64,000 bases of DNA, from assembly GCF_000275845.1 (NCBI RefSeq), contig NW_006766901.1:260698-324697 (forward strand). The letters run 5' to 3'. Shown in pieces: positions 1 through 11,642 of this stretch. Source of the stretch: Dichomitus squalens LYAD-421 SS1. Taxonomy: Eukaryota > Basidiomycota > Agaricomycetes > Polyporales > Polyporaceae. The notes beneath the pieces were generated by a model that was not told where the DNA came from, did no database searches, and saw nothing but the letters and a program-made list of their open reading frames with translations. A program made the translations under genes and the position numbers. Position 1 is the first letter of the stretch. The number at the start of each line of letters is the position of its first letter.

Positions 1-2
1 AG

Positions 3-534
3 TGTTGAACTTGGACTTATCCGGTCCGGACTACACGAGGCTATGCGTCTCCTAGCACTTAGCTGTAGTCGCTTATGTAGTATGTTACCATATTTGGGAC
101 TCTCTGCTCGTGTACTATAGCTATGTTTCCGGACTCTTCTGGTACTGTCTAGGACAATCCGTACTACTCCAGAACGGTCTAGACAGGTCTATGCCTTACT
201 CATCTCTTACTCATCCTATGGTGCGATACGTCGCAATTCTTTCACCATCGTATTATTCATCGCACTATGGTACATGTGACTAACCACTCTTCGATTAGTC
301 ATGGACACTTCTCTGTAGTATATAAGGACTTCAGATTGCGTCCTCCCTCTTCAGTCTTTCCTTACTGACTGAAGAGTGAGTACTTTGTTACATCTATCTC
401 TAACTTGTAGTTACTTACTTAACCTTTTTAGTCTTGCTTCGACTCTAGGTACAGTTCGTTGCTGCAATATAGTCTTTCCTTACTGACTGAAGATCTTGCT
501 TCGACTCTAGTCGGATCTAATCCTTGTCTTCACA
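3..534 (+). repeat. Probable long terminal repeat (solo or edge of an LTR retrotransposon)
   Basis: The segment begins TGTTGAAC and ends TCTTCACA, the TG..CA form of an LTR. A TATATAAGG promoter-like box lies near 319-327. Inside are duplicated short blocks: a 22-nt block at 353-374 and 471-492, and a 17-nt block at 432-448 and 494-510. The window starts two bases before the putative end, so a target-site duplication cannot be tested and no partner LTR is visible. Orientation is chosen from the TATA-like box only. No gag or pol coding sequence was recognised downstream. Confidence 0.4.
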
Positions 535-2564
535 GCCCCGAGTTTATCAACGAGAGACTTGTAGCTATACACCATTTGTACACTTCTCTGGTTTTCGAAT
601 CACCATTTTCATGCTCTGAACAAAGTAGATAGACGAGCAATGTCTGCGATGCTAGGGGGTGCTTATAATATGTCCAAAACCAGTAAAGTCTAGGAAAGGG
701 AAAATAACATACCAGCTGGCAGGGCACCTACGCCCTTGCCTTCGAATATGCCAAAGCGAACTCTACGGGATCGTAACTCCATCGAAAATCTTGGACACTA
801 TGCCCAGAAGAGGTATAGAGTACCGTCACGGCAACCTGCAAGGAGCCGAGGAACCGGAGACAAGGAGAATGTGCTGCCATTGGCATCAGAGGTGCGCTTC
901 CCGGCCCAGCTGGGCATCGCGAATGAATATCGTAGCCACCGCGTCCTTCCAAACGACATTCTTGAGGAGCTCGATCGGGAAGGCATCACTCCGGACAACT
1001 AATGATCCCTACTCCATTATCTTTATTCGTGTTATAACTATACTATGTGTGCTCCGCTATTGCTACGTATTCCCCTCTACTTGTATACCTGTCCAGTCAT
1101 GCCATTGACCACTCTCTCCTCTGCGCGACACTCCCACCTACTTATCGGCTTTAATCAACAAGTTAATATGTTTGGCGCCCTGCTTCACGTGCTTCGTAAC
1201 GCCGTGACATAGCAGTAGATTGTGCACCGGGCCAATCTTAAGTGCATAGAGCGCTCTTTTGGCGTCCACGGACCGTGGGACCCCCCTGAGCGTTTATCGG
1301 GCGCTCAAAGTCTCAAATCCCATAACCTCTTATGACCCACCTTTCCCGACAGGTATGGCCTAAGAGAGTATCTACTGTATTGTGCTGTCACTATTAGCAC
1401 ATCTAGAGTCGTCGCGCACGTCCTAATCACCGGGGACGTACTCGGAAGCTCTATCTTCCCTGTCCGACACTATCGGGGATCGGGTAGGGGGGTGGACCGT
1501 TGGAGCATGATAGGGGAAGGAGCCTTGGAGTCCTTGCATGAGTGCCTTTGGATCCTCGGTTGCTCCTCCGGAGCGGTCAGAGCGGTATACAATCTGTTTA
1601 GTGCGAACGTGAGCTAGGCTGTGGCTGGTATCGTGGCGCTCTTTGTGGGGCAGTCGAAAGCGCGGCTCGTCGTGCGCCCCTGGGGTGGATGTTTATCTTA
1701 TCCGCGGCCTTGGCAGGGCTCAGCGTATACCGAAGCCTCAGCGGCCCGACCAGCGAGCATGGTTAGCTTTCGGCTCCCGTGCACCACTTCTGTGAGCGAC
1801 CTGGTTGATCAGGCACTCGGCCACGCGGGAGCAGGCGGACCTGAGCTTTGAGCTGGGCGAGGGGAGAACCATCCATTAGATGATCTATCGGAGGAGACCC
1901 GGGTGTGTGCCTGGGCGGTAGAGATAAGCTTGTATTGGCATGTACACTGTACTTAGGCAATTCAGAGGCGGGAGAGGAAAGGCACTAGTCTCTGTTGGAG
2001 CGCGGAACTTCGGTAGTCTTAGCCCTGCACGGCTAGCCAGGGACTACGGCGGGTCGTACGGGTCCGGAGGGAAGGCGATGCCCCCTCTGAGTGCAGATTA
2101 TGGCGGCATACGTCACAGACATATGAGCTACATGACGAAATATGTGCTGTGTCGTGCAAATGCAGGATCACGATGACTGTGGAGTGCAGAGATATTCCAT
2201 CCCTAAGTATACAGCAAGTAGCAGAGGACTCGGAAACCACGGAGGACATACACGTTAACCACCAACTCGCTCTCCAAAAATAAAACGACCATCAACCCGG
2301 GAATTCCCTCCCAACAGCATAGCATTGTCGATCCTCCCACCGTGCCCTCACCCAGCGCATATATTTAGCTCGAGCTCAAACCGACACGCTCGTTGCAGCT
2401 TTGTGTCTGTGGTCAAACTTGTTTGTGTCCATAGGGTCTGGGAATCATACACAACGGCGCCCGATTGCGCGCGGATATGGAAAAGTGGGATATCGGACTT
2501 GGACATACGTGTATGTGGGATGCGTGCAGAAGGGGTCGGAAGCGAGGCGAGGAGAACTGTTAGT
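535..2564. other. No recognisable gene
   Basis: About 2 kb without a gene I can support. An 88-codon open frame at 736-1002 (+), starting MPSNMPKRTLRDRNS and ending EELDREGITPDN, has protein-like composition. I do not recognise it; it could be a short hypothetical protein or a retroelement fragment next to the LTR. The rest is short frames only. Confidence 0.4.
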
Positions 2565-3856
2565 TTACGTGCCCGCCATGCCGATGACGCCGACTGCGTC
2601 GCGGATCTTTGCGATTTCGCTGACAGACAGGATGCCTTTGCTCGCGCAGAAGAAGTCCTCCCATGCAGCAGCCGCATCCGTCTGTGTCGGGAGCTCCGTC
2701 CTACAGGAAGAAGAAATGGGAAGTTAGTTCAGCCCTTGCCACCTACCGTGTTCTTCGTAGTGAAGACAAGCGGAATGCGACGAAGACCGCGGACAGACGT
2801 ACTACAAGAGGAGGGGAAGGCGAGGAAGAGAAGGCGAGAATCATCGTCGAAGGTAAGGAGACGATCGCATAGCAGAAGAACGCGAGCGCAAGATGATACA
2901 CAACAACAATGGGAACACTCACTTGAGGAATGCATAGAGCTTCTCCCAGAACTCCGGTTTCGCAATCTTCGAATGATATGGCGTGTCCGACACGGACGCA
3001 GGCGATGCCGGAATTGTAGATGTGTCCAGAACAAGTGGAATATCGACCAACGTCTCCCCAGGCGTAGGTGTAAGCGAAGGCGACGGTGATAGCACTACCG
3101 ACGGTATTCGCCCGTGCCCACTCCGCGTCTTCGTCGGCTCCGGGCTAGGGAGTAACGTGATGCTCTCTCCCTTCTTTCCCCCTTCTTGCGGTAAGGGGGA
3201 TGCCGTGGGTGCAGGGGTAGCGACCTTGGACGGATCCCACTCGAAGCCAGGCTTGATCATGAGGTTGATAGTGTCGCCGTCCTTTACGGCGTACTCCTGA
3301 AGGAGCTTCGCGTCCGCGAGGGCCTTGCCCTTGAGCAGGAGGCGCTGCGCGTCGGCGGGAGGCGCGCCTGTGGTACCGGCGAGCTGGGCCTTGATCTGTG
3401 CGATGGTGTCCGTGGGCTGGATGGAGAGCGTGTAGGACTGGACGGGCTTTGTTGACTTGAATGTCACATTGATGGATCCTAGATAGGTGGGAAGGAGTGT
3501 AAGTTCGGGTTCGGGTGCTGTGCAAATACTACGCGAAGAAGGGAGCGCGAAAGGGGTGCTGCAAATGGTGTATACGTACCTGTCGGTGCAGAGACAGAAG
3601 TACGACGCTCGGGGGGTGGTGGGACCTCGATCTGTGTGGATCCGATGCGCAAGGCAGATATCATTAGACGAGTTCCATTTCTCATAGCGGGAGGCCACTG
3701 GGCAGAGGCAGCAGGACGAAGACGCACTTGAAGCACAGGAACCTTCTTAAGCTCGTTCTCCGGGGCTGTCTGGTAGTCGTTCGCGTAGACCACAGGCTGC
3801 GTGGTCAGCGCGGCCGCAAAAGACTTCACAAACGCAAGCTCAGCTTGTTCTGCCAT
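2565..3856 (-). CDS. Ubiquitin-like domain protein, Get5/UBL4 type
   Basis: Spliced from four exons (3856-3728, 3631-3580, 3478-2923, 2700-2565), all in phase, giving 290 residues. It starts MAEQAELAFVKSFAAAL. Around residues 60-140 is a ubiquitin-like fold, recognisable from FKSTKPVQSYTLSIQ, DTIAQIKAQL, the LLLKGKAL core and DGDTINLMIKPG. A proline/serine-rich linker follows. The C-terminal segment (KPEFWEKLYAFLK, then WEDFFCASKGILSVSEIAKI) resembles the C-terminal dimerisation/tethering region of Get5/UBL4A proteins. In that family the UBL docks on Sgt2/SGTA and the C terminus acts in the GET pathway, which delivers tail-anchored proteins to the ER. The family is clear; strict Get5 orthology is inference. 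The gene is divergently paired with the complex I subunit at 4142. Confidence 0.85.
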
Positions 3857-4141
3857 GCTCGCGGTAGGTAAAGATATGTAGTGTTGGCAGTGTGAGGTGT
3901 AGGAGGGAAGGTGGTGGTGACGGAGACGACGGCAGGCTTCGCGAATAGCCCCGCTGGGTGGCAGTGTGCAGCCGCTACATAGGCGCCAATGACGCGCCCG
4001 CGCTCAAGGGAGCGCCTGCAGGAGGAGGTCACAATGTGACATTTGTCACCCACGGAGGCAGGAGGCGCCAGGGTGTGCTGGTAGCCGTTTCACGCAACGA
4101 CCCCGACGACTTGATTGAGTTTCCCCCTCGTTCTCTGAAGA
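3857..4141. promoter_or_regulatory. Shared divergent promoter region
   Basis: 285 bp separate the start codons of the UBL protein (-) and the NDUFS5-like subunit (+), so both promoters and 5' UTRs must lie here. I could not pick out a convincing TATA box for either gene, as is usual for housekeeping pairs. Confidence 0.5.
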
Positions 4142-4744
4142 ATGGCAGTACGTCTTTTCCGCACTTTTACATGGAGAGGCTGTTGAACACGTCCGTGCTA
4201 TAGTCAGGGTTTGGCTACCACGGAGGTGCGTTCATTCGCGGGAAGTGATCAGTGTCCGGCATGAATATGGTCTCGGTTTGCAGGTGTCCCTCGCTGCTTC
4301 GCATACTGGCAGGAGTTCTCCAAAGTGCGTCCCTCGCTCTCTACTCTTGTGCTCTTGTCTGACAGCGTTCTCGCGCATACAGTGCTATGCCCAGACGGAC
4401 GTCCCTAGCCAGTGCACGGCGCAAGCCGAAGACTACCTCGAATGCCTCCACCACACGAAGGAGGTGCGTTACCCTTCAGCATCTCTCTCTGAACACCTTC
4501 ATCTAATTGGCTGCACTCCATTCTCGGCATTGCTTCGCGCTCTCTTCCGGCCTCAATTCGCTCGTGCCCTATCCTCGGTTGTTCGGGCATCTAGATTGCG
4601 CGTGCGAAAGCAGTCAAGGCCGAATTCATCCGCAAGGCGGAGCACCAGGCCCACGATAGGCGCAAGGCGGCGGATATTCTTGCGGACGGTGTCATTGTCG
4701 GTGTTGGGCTGATACAACGTGGGGAGGCGGCGCATTCGAAGTAG
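4142..4744 (+). CDS. NADH:ubiquinone oxidoreductase subunit, NDUFS5-like (twin CX9C)
   Basis: Five exons join in phase to 99 residues: 4142-4147, 4204-4225, 4284-4324, 4383-4463 and 4595-4744. The protein starts MASGFGYHGG and has two CX9C motifs, CFAYWQEFSKC and CTAQAEDYLEC, the helical-hairpin signature of intermembrane-space CHCH proteins. The tail AEFIRKAEHQAHDRRKAAD is typical of the fungal 15-kDa/NDUFS5 accessory subunit of mitochondrial complex I. Such proteins are imported and oxidised by the Mia40 relay. The first exon is only six bases (Met-Ala) followed by a perfect GTACGT donor. I chose it because the next in-frame upstream sequence has a stop right before the exon-2 acceptor. Confidence 0.88.
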
Positions 4745-5744
4745 GCGCTATGCCATTTCTCTAATCTATCTCGCTTTCACTCCCTGTTTGCTGCATGGAT
4801 TGCGTGATCGTTATTCATTGCGACGACAAACGTATGCACTCGGGTGGAGACAACAAGGACGGTGATTACTGCTAGGCCCGAGCGTTCCTGCTCAGCAATT
4901 ATGAGGTGAGTTTTGATTGCTGTCTCGCCGTCTCTGTTGTCACTATGGCTTGTAAGTTGCTCTGTCAATTGCATTTAGCTGTCTGAGAGGCGACCATCCC
5001 TTTCGCGGGCTGGCGCGCATATGTTCAGTCTGTCTCGTTTCCATGATCTAGTACTCACGTTGCTCGGTTGTTTTATCACCGCTTGCTCTAATGTCCGTCT
5101 AGTCGGGTAGCTAAGGTCGTTCTTCTTACAAAGTACTGGTGAGTTCTATCTCCCATTCTATGTGTAGCATCTGGAGCCTCACTGTTTTGTGTTAGGAGTT
5201 GGCAAGTGTTTGCACATGCGCGGTTCCGATTAAGCTCGCATCATTTTCTGGACTGCACAACTTAGTCCGGCACTTGCAAATCTTGCAACGTCGCTCGCAA
5301 TCCTCCGGGTCTTTTTGTCTTGTGACTCTTTGTACCAACTTAATCAGCAGAGCAGCGGCGCGCGTGTCCCGTCTTCCGCTTCCTGGCTCCAAAAATGTCT
5401 CGTCTGCGCCTCTGCTCGCTTCACGATGGCCCCCGCTCCCTTCGCCAGAATACCCCAAGTACTGGCCAGACCGTCGGTGGAATGCCATTTGAATGAGCCT
5501 TGTCCCCCGTTGGATTAGACCTAGCAGGAGCGTCACTTTTCACATGATCCCGGCCCCACCCCGTTGGTTCAAAACAACCGCACGCCCACTTGCTGCTCCT
5601 TCTCTTCGCTGTTTCTATCTTGTGATTCGCTTCCGACCACATTTCTAGGCTTACATTGTCATTTGATCCACTACGTGCCCCTCGCCTCCCTTGCCCTGAT
5701 GTCCGGTTGTGCTTACCCAGACATATGATCATAGCTTTACTCTA
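4745..5744. other. Intergenic, no supported gene
   Basis: This holds the 3' flank of the complex I subunit and about 900 bp of unassigned sequence. Overlapping open frames on both strands around 5190-5540 look like chance frames in C-rich sequence; none showed a motif. Confidence 0.4.
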
Positions 5745-6883
5745 AACGAGGCTCCCAAGACTGACCAGTACGAAAAAGACTCGGACCAAGTATCCATGTG
5801 CCAAAATGTATGCGGTCCGCTCCCATCTCTCTCTTCCTAATAGATATTGGTTACACTCATGTACGACGTTGGGCTACATATAGCGAACTCAATCGATGAC
5901 TTCTGCTTCTTCTCCCCGCAACAACCAGGGGTTCAGTCCACCATCGGACCACCGAGCGTGAAGAGGGGTCCTACTGCATGCAGCCTGGATACGGAACCCA
6001 AGCCATTCTCTCTGACACCATCACCGGCACACACCTTGTCTAGTCCCCCGGACTGCGTAAAAGTGACTGGTGTCGGTGACTTGACCAAGGTCAATGTTCT
6101 TCAAAGCGACTCCGGAGGCGAGCTCGATCCCCACGCGGCAGATGGCAATGATGAGTCAGTTACTTACATGTCGGCACGTCCGGTCTACCAGACTCACATA
6201 CTCATTGAATAGTAAGGCATCCCGATTGGACGCCTCGTCGCTAGCAGCGTGTTTGGCGGCGTGGTGCAGCAAATACACGAATGGACGGTATGTCGCGCAA
6301 TTGCATACACACGATCTATGTGCTCGTCGTGACGTCACACTGATTCTACCTTTCTCATTCAGAACTTCATGGATTACGAGTCGTTATGCATCCGTGCATG
6401 TAAGGACGGACCTGACGCTGCCGCCCTTTGCCAGCACATTTACGACGTGTGGGCTGCCAGGGGAACATGCCGGGCGACTACACGGATGGGTTCGATTACC
6501 GCAAGGATGACACTGGAGAGGTGCGATATGTACTTATCACTCGGACAAGTCTGATGTTCCTGTGTTTGTCATAGCCTATGGGTGTATCCGGCACATCCAC
6601 CTTGCACCAGGGCAAGTTCGCCGCGCCGGCCACCCACCCTGCACCGGCTACATCGCAGTGCACCAAGGTTGCCACTATAGGGAGCGGCTCCATGAGTGCA
6701 AGCACATCAACTTCCTGCGCGTCAGCGTCGTCACAGGCTACTGACGTGAATGCTCTACCTTGCTTTCCCAATGCACGCTTGCTGAGCGCGGCTTTGTCTA
6801 CGATCAGCCATGATCTCCCGGTCCGCGCCCGCACTCCGACGCTCTCTCTCACTATAGCGCTCCCACTGCGGGGCATGTGAGTG
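5745..6883 (+). pseudogene. Relic of a 'macrofage activating glycoprotein'-type secreted protein gene
   Basis: Stretches of one protein appear in order but in shifting frames: NSIDDFCFFSP (5888 on), CMQPGYGTQAILSDTITGTH (about 5979), PPDCVKVTGVGDLTKVNV, GGELDPHAADG, a GGVVQQIHEWT/NFMDYESLCIRAC pair spliced across an intron (about 6290-6361), ALCQHIYDV, then GNMPGDYTDGFDY and a Thr/Ser/Ala-rich tail (MGVSGTSTLHQG). These match the cysteine-containing secreted glycoprotein family of basidiomycetes described under that name. At least two single-base frameshifts are needed: one after the ITGTHLV block near 6043, and one after IYDV near 6449, where a base seems lost. No signal peptide or start was found. 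I read it as a decayed copy; sequencing error is less likely because there are two independent breaks. Confidence 0.65.
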
Positions 6884-7199
6884 GCAACGGCGCTGAGTCG
6901 CTCTTCGGCCATGGGTTGGATGTGGCGGTCGCGAGCGCTGCTAGAAGATTGTTCTAAGTCGCTAACAAGGCTGTGGAACTTGCTTGCTCGCGTGGTGTCT
7001 GTGCAACCTGTCTCATATTGATCTAATGGTACGTAGGGGTCTCTGTGTCTATGTACGGTAGTGGTGGAAAAGATAAAGGCCTCTAAATGGTATAGTCTTT
7101 ATTCTATAACTTCAGTGTCGTGACGTCATGTGCCCGCGAAAACGTGAGTCTAGGTTGAAGCGCCGGAGGTATAACGAGGTAAAGAAAGTTTGTTCAAGA
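6884..7199. other. Intergenic, convergent 3' ends
   Basis: The 3' flanks of the glycoprotein relic (+) and the MFS transporter (-). Nothing else was seen. Confidence 0.4.
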
Positions 7200-9181
7200 T
7201 CAGGCATTGCCAAACAATTTGCCGAGAACCAAATGGCGTGCCACAATCATCAGCAATACCGACCCACAGATGGTCGACCCTATAACAATCAAACGAATCA
7301 ACGGCTCGGTTCACATCGATTACGGGGTTGACAGTACCTGCAAAGTACCCAACGTTTTCAAATGACCCTGTGTGGTCGAGAATCGCACCAGAGATAGGAG
7401 GACCAGCGAGCGCGCCGAGCGACATGACCGTGAAGGCCATGCCCGTGCGCATGCCGACCTCCGTAATCTTCCCCATGCGCACGATTGGCTGCGCCATGAT
7501 GGCCACAAATATCCCTGACGATATTCTGGGAAACATAAGGGGGTGGACTCTCAGCAAGCGACTCAAGACACAGCACTGAATCAGACAAACCCGTAGAGGA
7601 CTGCAACAGTCACGAGGGAACCCGTAGTCTTCGCGAACGGCCAGGCGAAAGTCAAAGCACCCGCTGCTAGAGTACCGGGGATGAGGACGTTCATTGCACC
7701 TGCGTGACCGTTCAGTTCACAGCATTATGGCGCTGGCGTACTGTACGTAGCAACTCACCGACGCGATCAGCCGAAGCGCCGCCACCAAGCCGGCCTAATA
7801 GGGAGCACGCATTGGCGATGGAGAGCAGGTAGAATGACAAGTCCGGGTCTATTCCCGCTACTACCCCGCTGATGGAGAGGTATGTCAAGCACTTCACGGT
7901 CCTTCACGTTAGCCACCGTCCTGCACTTAGATCGACGGGTGGTGCCACATACGGTGTAGAGTCCCAGGAAGCCAACAAAAAGAGCTAGGCAGTAGATAGA
8001 GTATGTGACGTCCTTGAATACGGCGAGGTTAATAAAGGGACCCTGGTTCGGTTTGGGGGGCAGCCTCCGTGCGATGGCCTGTAACAAGCGAGGGGGTCAG
8101 TGCGCCCACGCTGGCAACCGAGGTTCCGGGGAAGGGTCAACGCACGAGGTTGAGGACTATAAGGAATGCGGCCATGATGAAGCCCGTGATGCGGAGGGTC
8201 CATTTGAAGCTATGAATACTATAAGCAAGAGCGGCATGGTATGGGACACTACGATGAGTGAGCTGACCCCTGGGACTCGATGAGGTTCTTGAGGATGATG
8301 GGGAAGATGGTCCCGCCGATACTCGAGCCTCCAGCCATACAAGCAAGTGCGAGGCCAAGTTTCTTTCGGAACCAATGCGGGACGACCCCCGCCGCAGTGG
8401 TGAATACCGCGCCACTAGCGAGCTAGCATCAGTTGAGGTTAAGCATACCGAGATGGGTCATAAGATTTGGCATGGAACTCACGCCGATGCCGAAACCTTG
8501 GCAGAGGATGAAGTGCCAGAACTTGGTGCATTCGGCGGTGAGGAATGTGCAGGCTATGAGCAGTGCAGAGGCGACGAAGACGGGGAGTCGGAGATAGCCC
8601 ATGTCGAAGAGCCTGCCGAAGGCTAGGCCGGGCATGAAGACCAATGCATACTGACTCTGATAGTTAGGCTACTGACGACAGGCCCGAGACGGAAAGCGCA
8701 CCTGTAGAGATCCAATCCAAGCACTACATCGACACAAACAGACGTCGGTCACTTTCGTCGACCGTGAAGCGAGAAGCACACTTACATGTCGGAAGGAGAC
8801 GTATTCCTCAAAGTGACTTCTTCATAGTACGCCTGGAAGACCTACAGACCCTATCTTGAGATACAGACAACAGATCAGATATGGGAGGGTACACTTACAC
8901 CCCACGCATTGACGAAGCCGAAGGTGGCGCATATCCCTGACGTAGTCTACGGAGACACCGTCAGGACCAAGAGATGTGGATCGGCACAAGGAGAAACCCA
9001 CTCCGAGAACGACAAGCCACGCTCGCAGACCACCATCAGGGTAGTCGTCCGCCTGGTCGGCGCCGTCCCGTGTGTTGGCCTTCTCGACGTCAGGATGCTC
9101 TTTCTCGAGCCCCGTAATTTGTTGAGTATGATCGGCGTGCGTTGAAGACGCGCTCGAAGAGATGCTGGGATGGGTGTTCAT
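7200..9181 (-). CDS. MFS transporter, monocarboxylate-porter type
   Basis: A multi-exon gene with start at 9181 and stop at 7200-7202. The hydrophilic N terminus (MNTHPSISSSASSTH) leads into PDGGLRAWLVVLG, the entry to helix 1 typical of fungal monocarboxylate-transporter-like MFS proteins. Spliced pieces follow in family order: ATFGFVNAWGVFQAYYEE, TSPSD/IAWIGSLQ, YALVFMPGLAFGRLFDMGY, TAECTKFWHFILCQGFGIG, PHWFRKKLGLALA, GGSSIGGTIFPIILKNLI, then the second half with GIDPDLSFYLLSIANA, ASADRVG, GALAGPPISGAILDHTG and VARHLVLGKLFGNA at the end. All exon joins I tried keep the frame, so it appears intact with about 12 helices. Substrate unknown; the family moves monocarboxylates or related small acids and nucleosides across the plasma membrane. 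Confidence 0.85.
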
Positions 9182-10453
9182 GATCGAAAGCCGCTACCAC
9201 ACTGAAGGTCACTGAAAAAGAGGGGCGAAGAGCAGAAGATATGGTTGTAAGCGAGACAGACGTATGCGCGTCTTATAGAACTTACCAGATAGTCCGGACA
9301 CGGCCAGAATGGGAGTAGAATGGCGAGATTGTGAGTGACGCATGCCGCGGATATTATACTCGCGCAGAACATGCTGAGATGCAGCAGTTTTTGGCGATTG
9401 ACTTGGTTATCGCGCGTAGGTATTCGGTAGAAAAACACAATGGAACCACCATCCGGCACGAAATGCGAACACGGCATGTTGGAGTCTAGCCAACCAGACC
9501 AGCGAACGAGACTCGGAGACTGGATTTGTCCGAGCGAGCGCGCCGCCTATTCGAGGTTTGCATGCAGCAAGTTCTGAGCGGCGATCTAAGATCTGGAACA
9601 GAAGAACGGCGTTGTTAGCGCATGTCGAAAATCACAAGCTTCACCGAGTCCTGCTCACCGGATGACAAGTATGCACCATACCCGATTGACCTCAGGAACC
9701 ATTTCTTGCGGCACATCAATTCTTTTCGGACAGGAGACGGAATCGACGTGTTCGAGGTCTACTCCCGACTCCGAGGAAATGCTTGTGTTGATCGATCCTC
9801 CTGGATACCTCCCCTACGCCTATGTTGTTGGTTGACTGATACTCGTATCTCCTTCATGATCATCATACTTCAAAGACTTGGTAAGTTTCGATATCTGAGG
9901 TCTTCTTATGAGATGCCTTGAGGTGACCCGCCATGTTTGTTATCCCAACGGAGATAAGCAGAGCGGCAGTCAGCACCGGAGCGCCCAACAGGAGCCCACC
10001 GACTCACTTTCTATCTCGATTCCTCAAGATGGTGTGACGCGGCGATGCTTGGACATCTTGACTTGCATGTGATTATTGCAATGGCTGATGCCCGACAAAC
10101 GTGCGCCTGCTTCTATATATACTTACTTGAGGCTACGAGAGCGATTGACATGGCGCTACATGTGTATTTCCAAATCTGAAGACCGCCGTTTTGCCACCGT
10201 GCCGCTGCCATATGCGCTGGATCACAGCACTTCCGGTACAGCCTAGAAGGTCAAATAGCACATAAGAAGGGGGAGTGCTTGGGTATGAAAGTCGTTGATG
10301 CTCACCGCAGTCGTTGGGTATGACGCGGAACATGCTGTGTAGCCTTCCTGTAACGATCTTCGAGGCTACCGGCGGCAGGCGTTTCTTAGGCCTAAGCTCC
10401 AGCCACGTGGGTATTGTCTTTACACGATGCACGTATCATGCCCGGTCTACCAG
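9182..10453. other. Gene-poor stretch with possible coding relic
   Basis: The 5' flank of the MFS gene, then unassigned sequence. Around 9770-9840 (+) a short coding-like phrase, DSEEMLVLIDPPGYLPYAY, can be read in a frame different from the open frame that starts at 9622 (MSKITSFTESCSPDD), suggesting an intron or a broken gene. At about 9960-9900 on the other strand a hydrophobic run (GGLLLGAPVLTAALLISVG) resembles a membrane helix. I cannot name either. Confidence 0.3.
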
Positions 10454-10455
10454 TA

Positions 10456-11138
10456 CTAGTGTGACCCCAGAAGCTACTGACACGCCTCCAGTTCTCGCAT
10501 TTCCCTGTCAAAAAGTGTGCACGGGTTACACGCGAGAAGACGTACTTCAAAAATATCATTGTAAAAAACAAAGAAGGAAATCGGAAGGGATTTGCTCCCG
10601 ATACAAGTCAATCTCAGTAGGGTTTCAAGGGTTTACTGACCTTGGTGAGCTGCCACAAAAAGATCTGCAGCGCCGATCTTTCTGTAACTTCGCAAAGTGT
10701 TCTGAACATTCTCAATAAACTTTCTTGTTCAGTCTCCGAAGGGTTCCGGGTTGCAGTATTCGAAAGATAGGAAGAGGTCTCTCGAGCGTGACATTCAGCC
10801 ACTGACCGAGATAAAGCTGACTTTCAATCTGAGCGCTTCGACAATGTTGCCCCGGCCAACTTCGCTATCAAACGACTGATAACAGCGGTGTTTGAATCGG
10901 CAGTCTTCGGCATTGTGACCATCCATGACAATCTATGGGCGCTTTTCCGTAGCTTCTGGGGTCAGACGTGTAATTCCGCGATGCTCAATGCAAACCTCCA
11001 CCGATTTTCTTCATATTTCACCCATATGTACTGTCCAGGATGCAAGTGAAGTGTGCGAAGTCTGAAATGTATTGGAGAGGAAGGGAGGGAGATATCCATG
11101 AAATACGTTATGGGTCGTAGCTTCTGGGGTCATGCTAG
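10456..11138 (+). mobile_element. Non-autonomous TIR DNA element, copy A (683 bp)
   Basis: The ends are imperfect inverted repeats: the left end reads CTAGTGTGACCCCAGAAGC and the right end is the complement of CTAGCATGACCCCAGAAGC. Both ends are flanked by TA (10454-10455 and 11139-11140), the target duplication expected of Tc1/mariner-like elements. The interior is homologous, in opposite orientation, to the copy at 27738-29208 (for example the blocks around 10780-10830 and 10920-10970). No transposase frame was seen, so it would depend on an enzyme encoded elsewhere. The family assignment is inferred from TIR plus TA only. Confidence 0.7.
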
Positions 11139-11545
11139 TAACCACCGGCCACTAGCAACCGCACATCGCCGCGGCTTGCATGTTTCCGTCATATTGAGGT
11201 CCAGCTCAATATCCATCCATATCTCATTTTGATTGCTGTAGTGATCTGCTTCTGGACTCTATGCTCATCAACATGTCTATGTACGTATGTCGTTCTCCTA
11301 CCTTCAATCCTCCCAGATTCTCTGTCGGCCCTCGACGCACAGGACAAGCGCATTAAGCTCGAAGGCGGTTGGGGCGGCAAGATAAGCGATCAGTGACGAT
11401 GAGTATGGTGACATGACATCGACCTGTGCGTTCTTTCCCCATATAAGGTATCGCTCACTCAAATCGTAGTCGCGTGTATGATTCAGCTTCGCCCTCTCTT
11501 ACGCATACAAACACCTCGCCGTTGGTCCTGTGGCCTCACAAACCC
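11139..11545. other. Intergenic upstream of the GST gene
   Basis: No gene seen. This is the distal promoter region of the GST gene at 11643. Confidence 0.35.
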
Positions 11546-11553
11546 ATTATATA
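11546..11553 (+). promoter_or_regulatory. TATA-like box of the GST gene
   Basis: A TTATATAC-type box lies about 95 bp upstream of the ATG at 11643, a usual distance for a regulated fungal gene. Confidence 0.35.
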
Positions 11554-11642
11554 CAGGACGTCTCGCATCGCGCACACCCCAGCAGCATTCCTTGCACGCA
11601 TATTCCGTCGGGATACAGACACAGAAGCTACGACCACGCAAC

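Noticed and set aside
2325..3089. 254-codon open frame on the plus strand, Arg-rich
   Set aside because: It lies antisense to well-supported exons of the UBL protein gene and has no motif.
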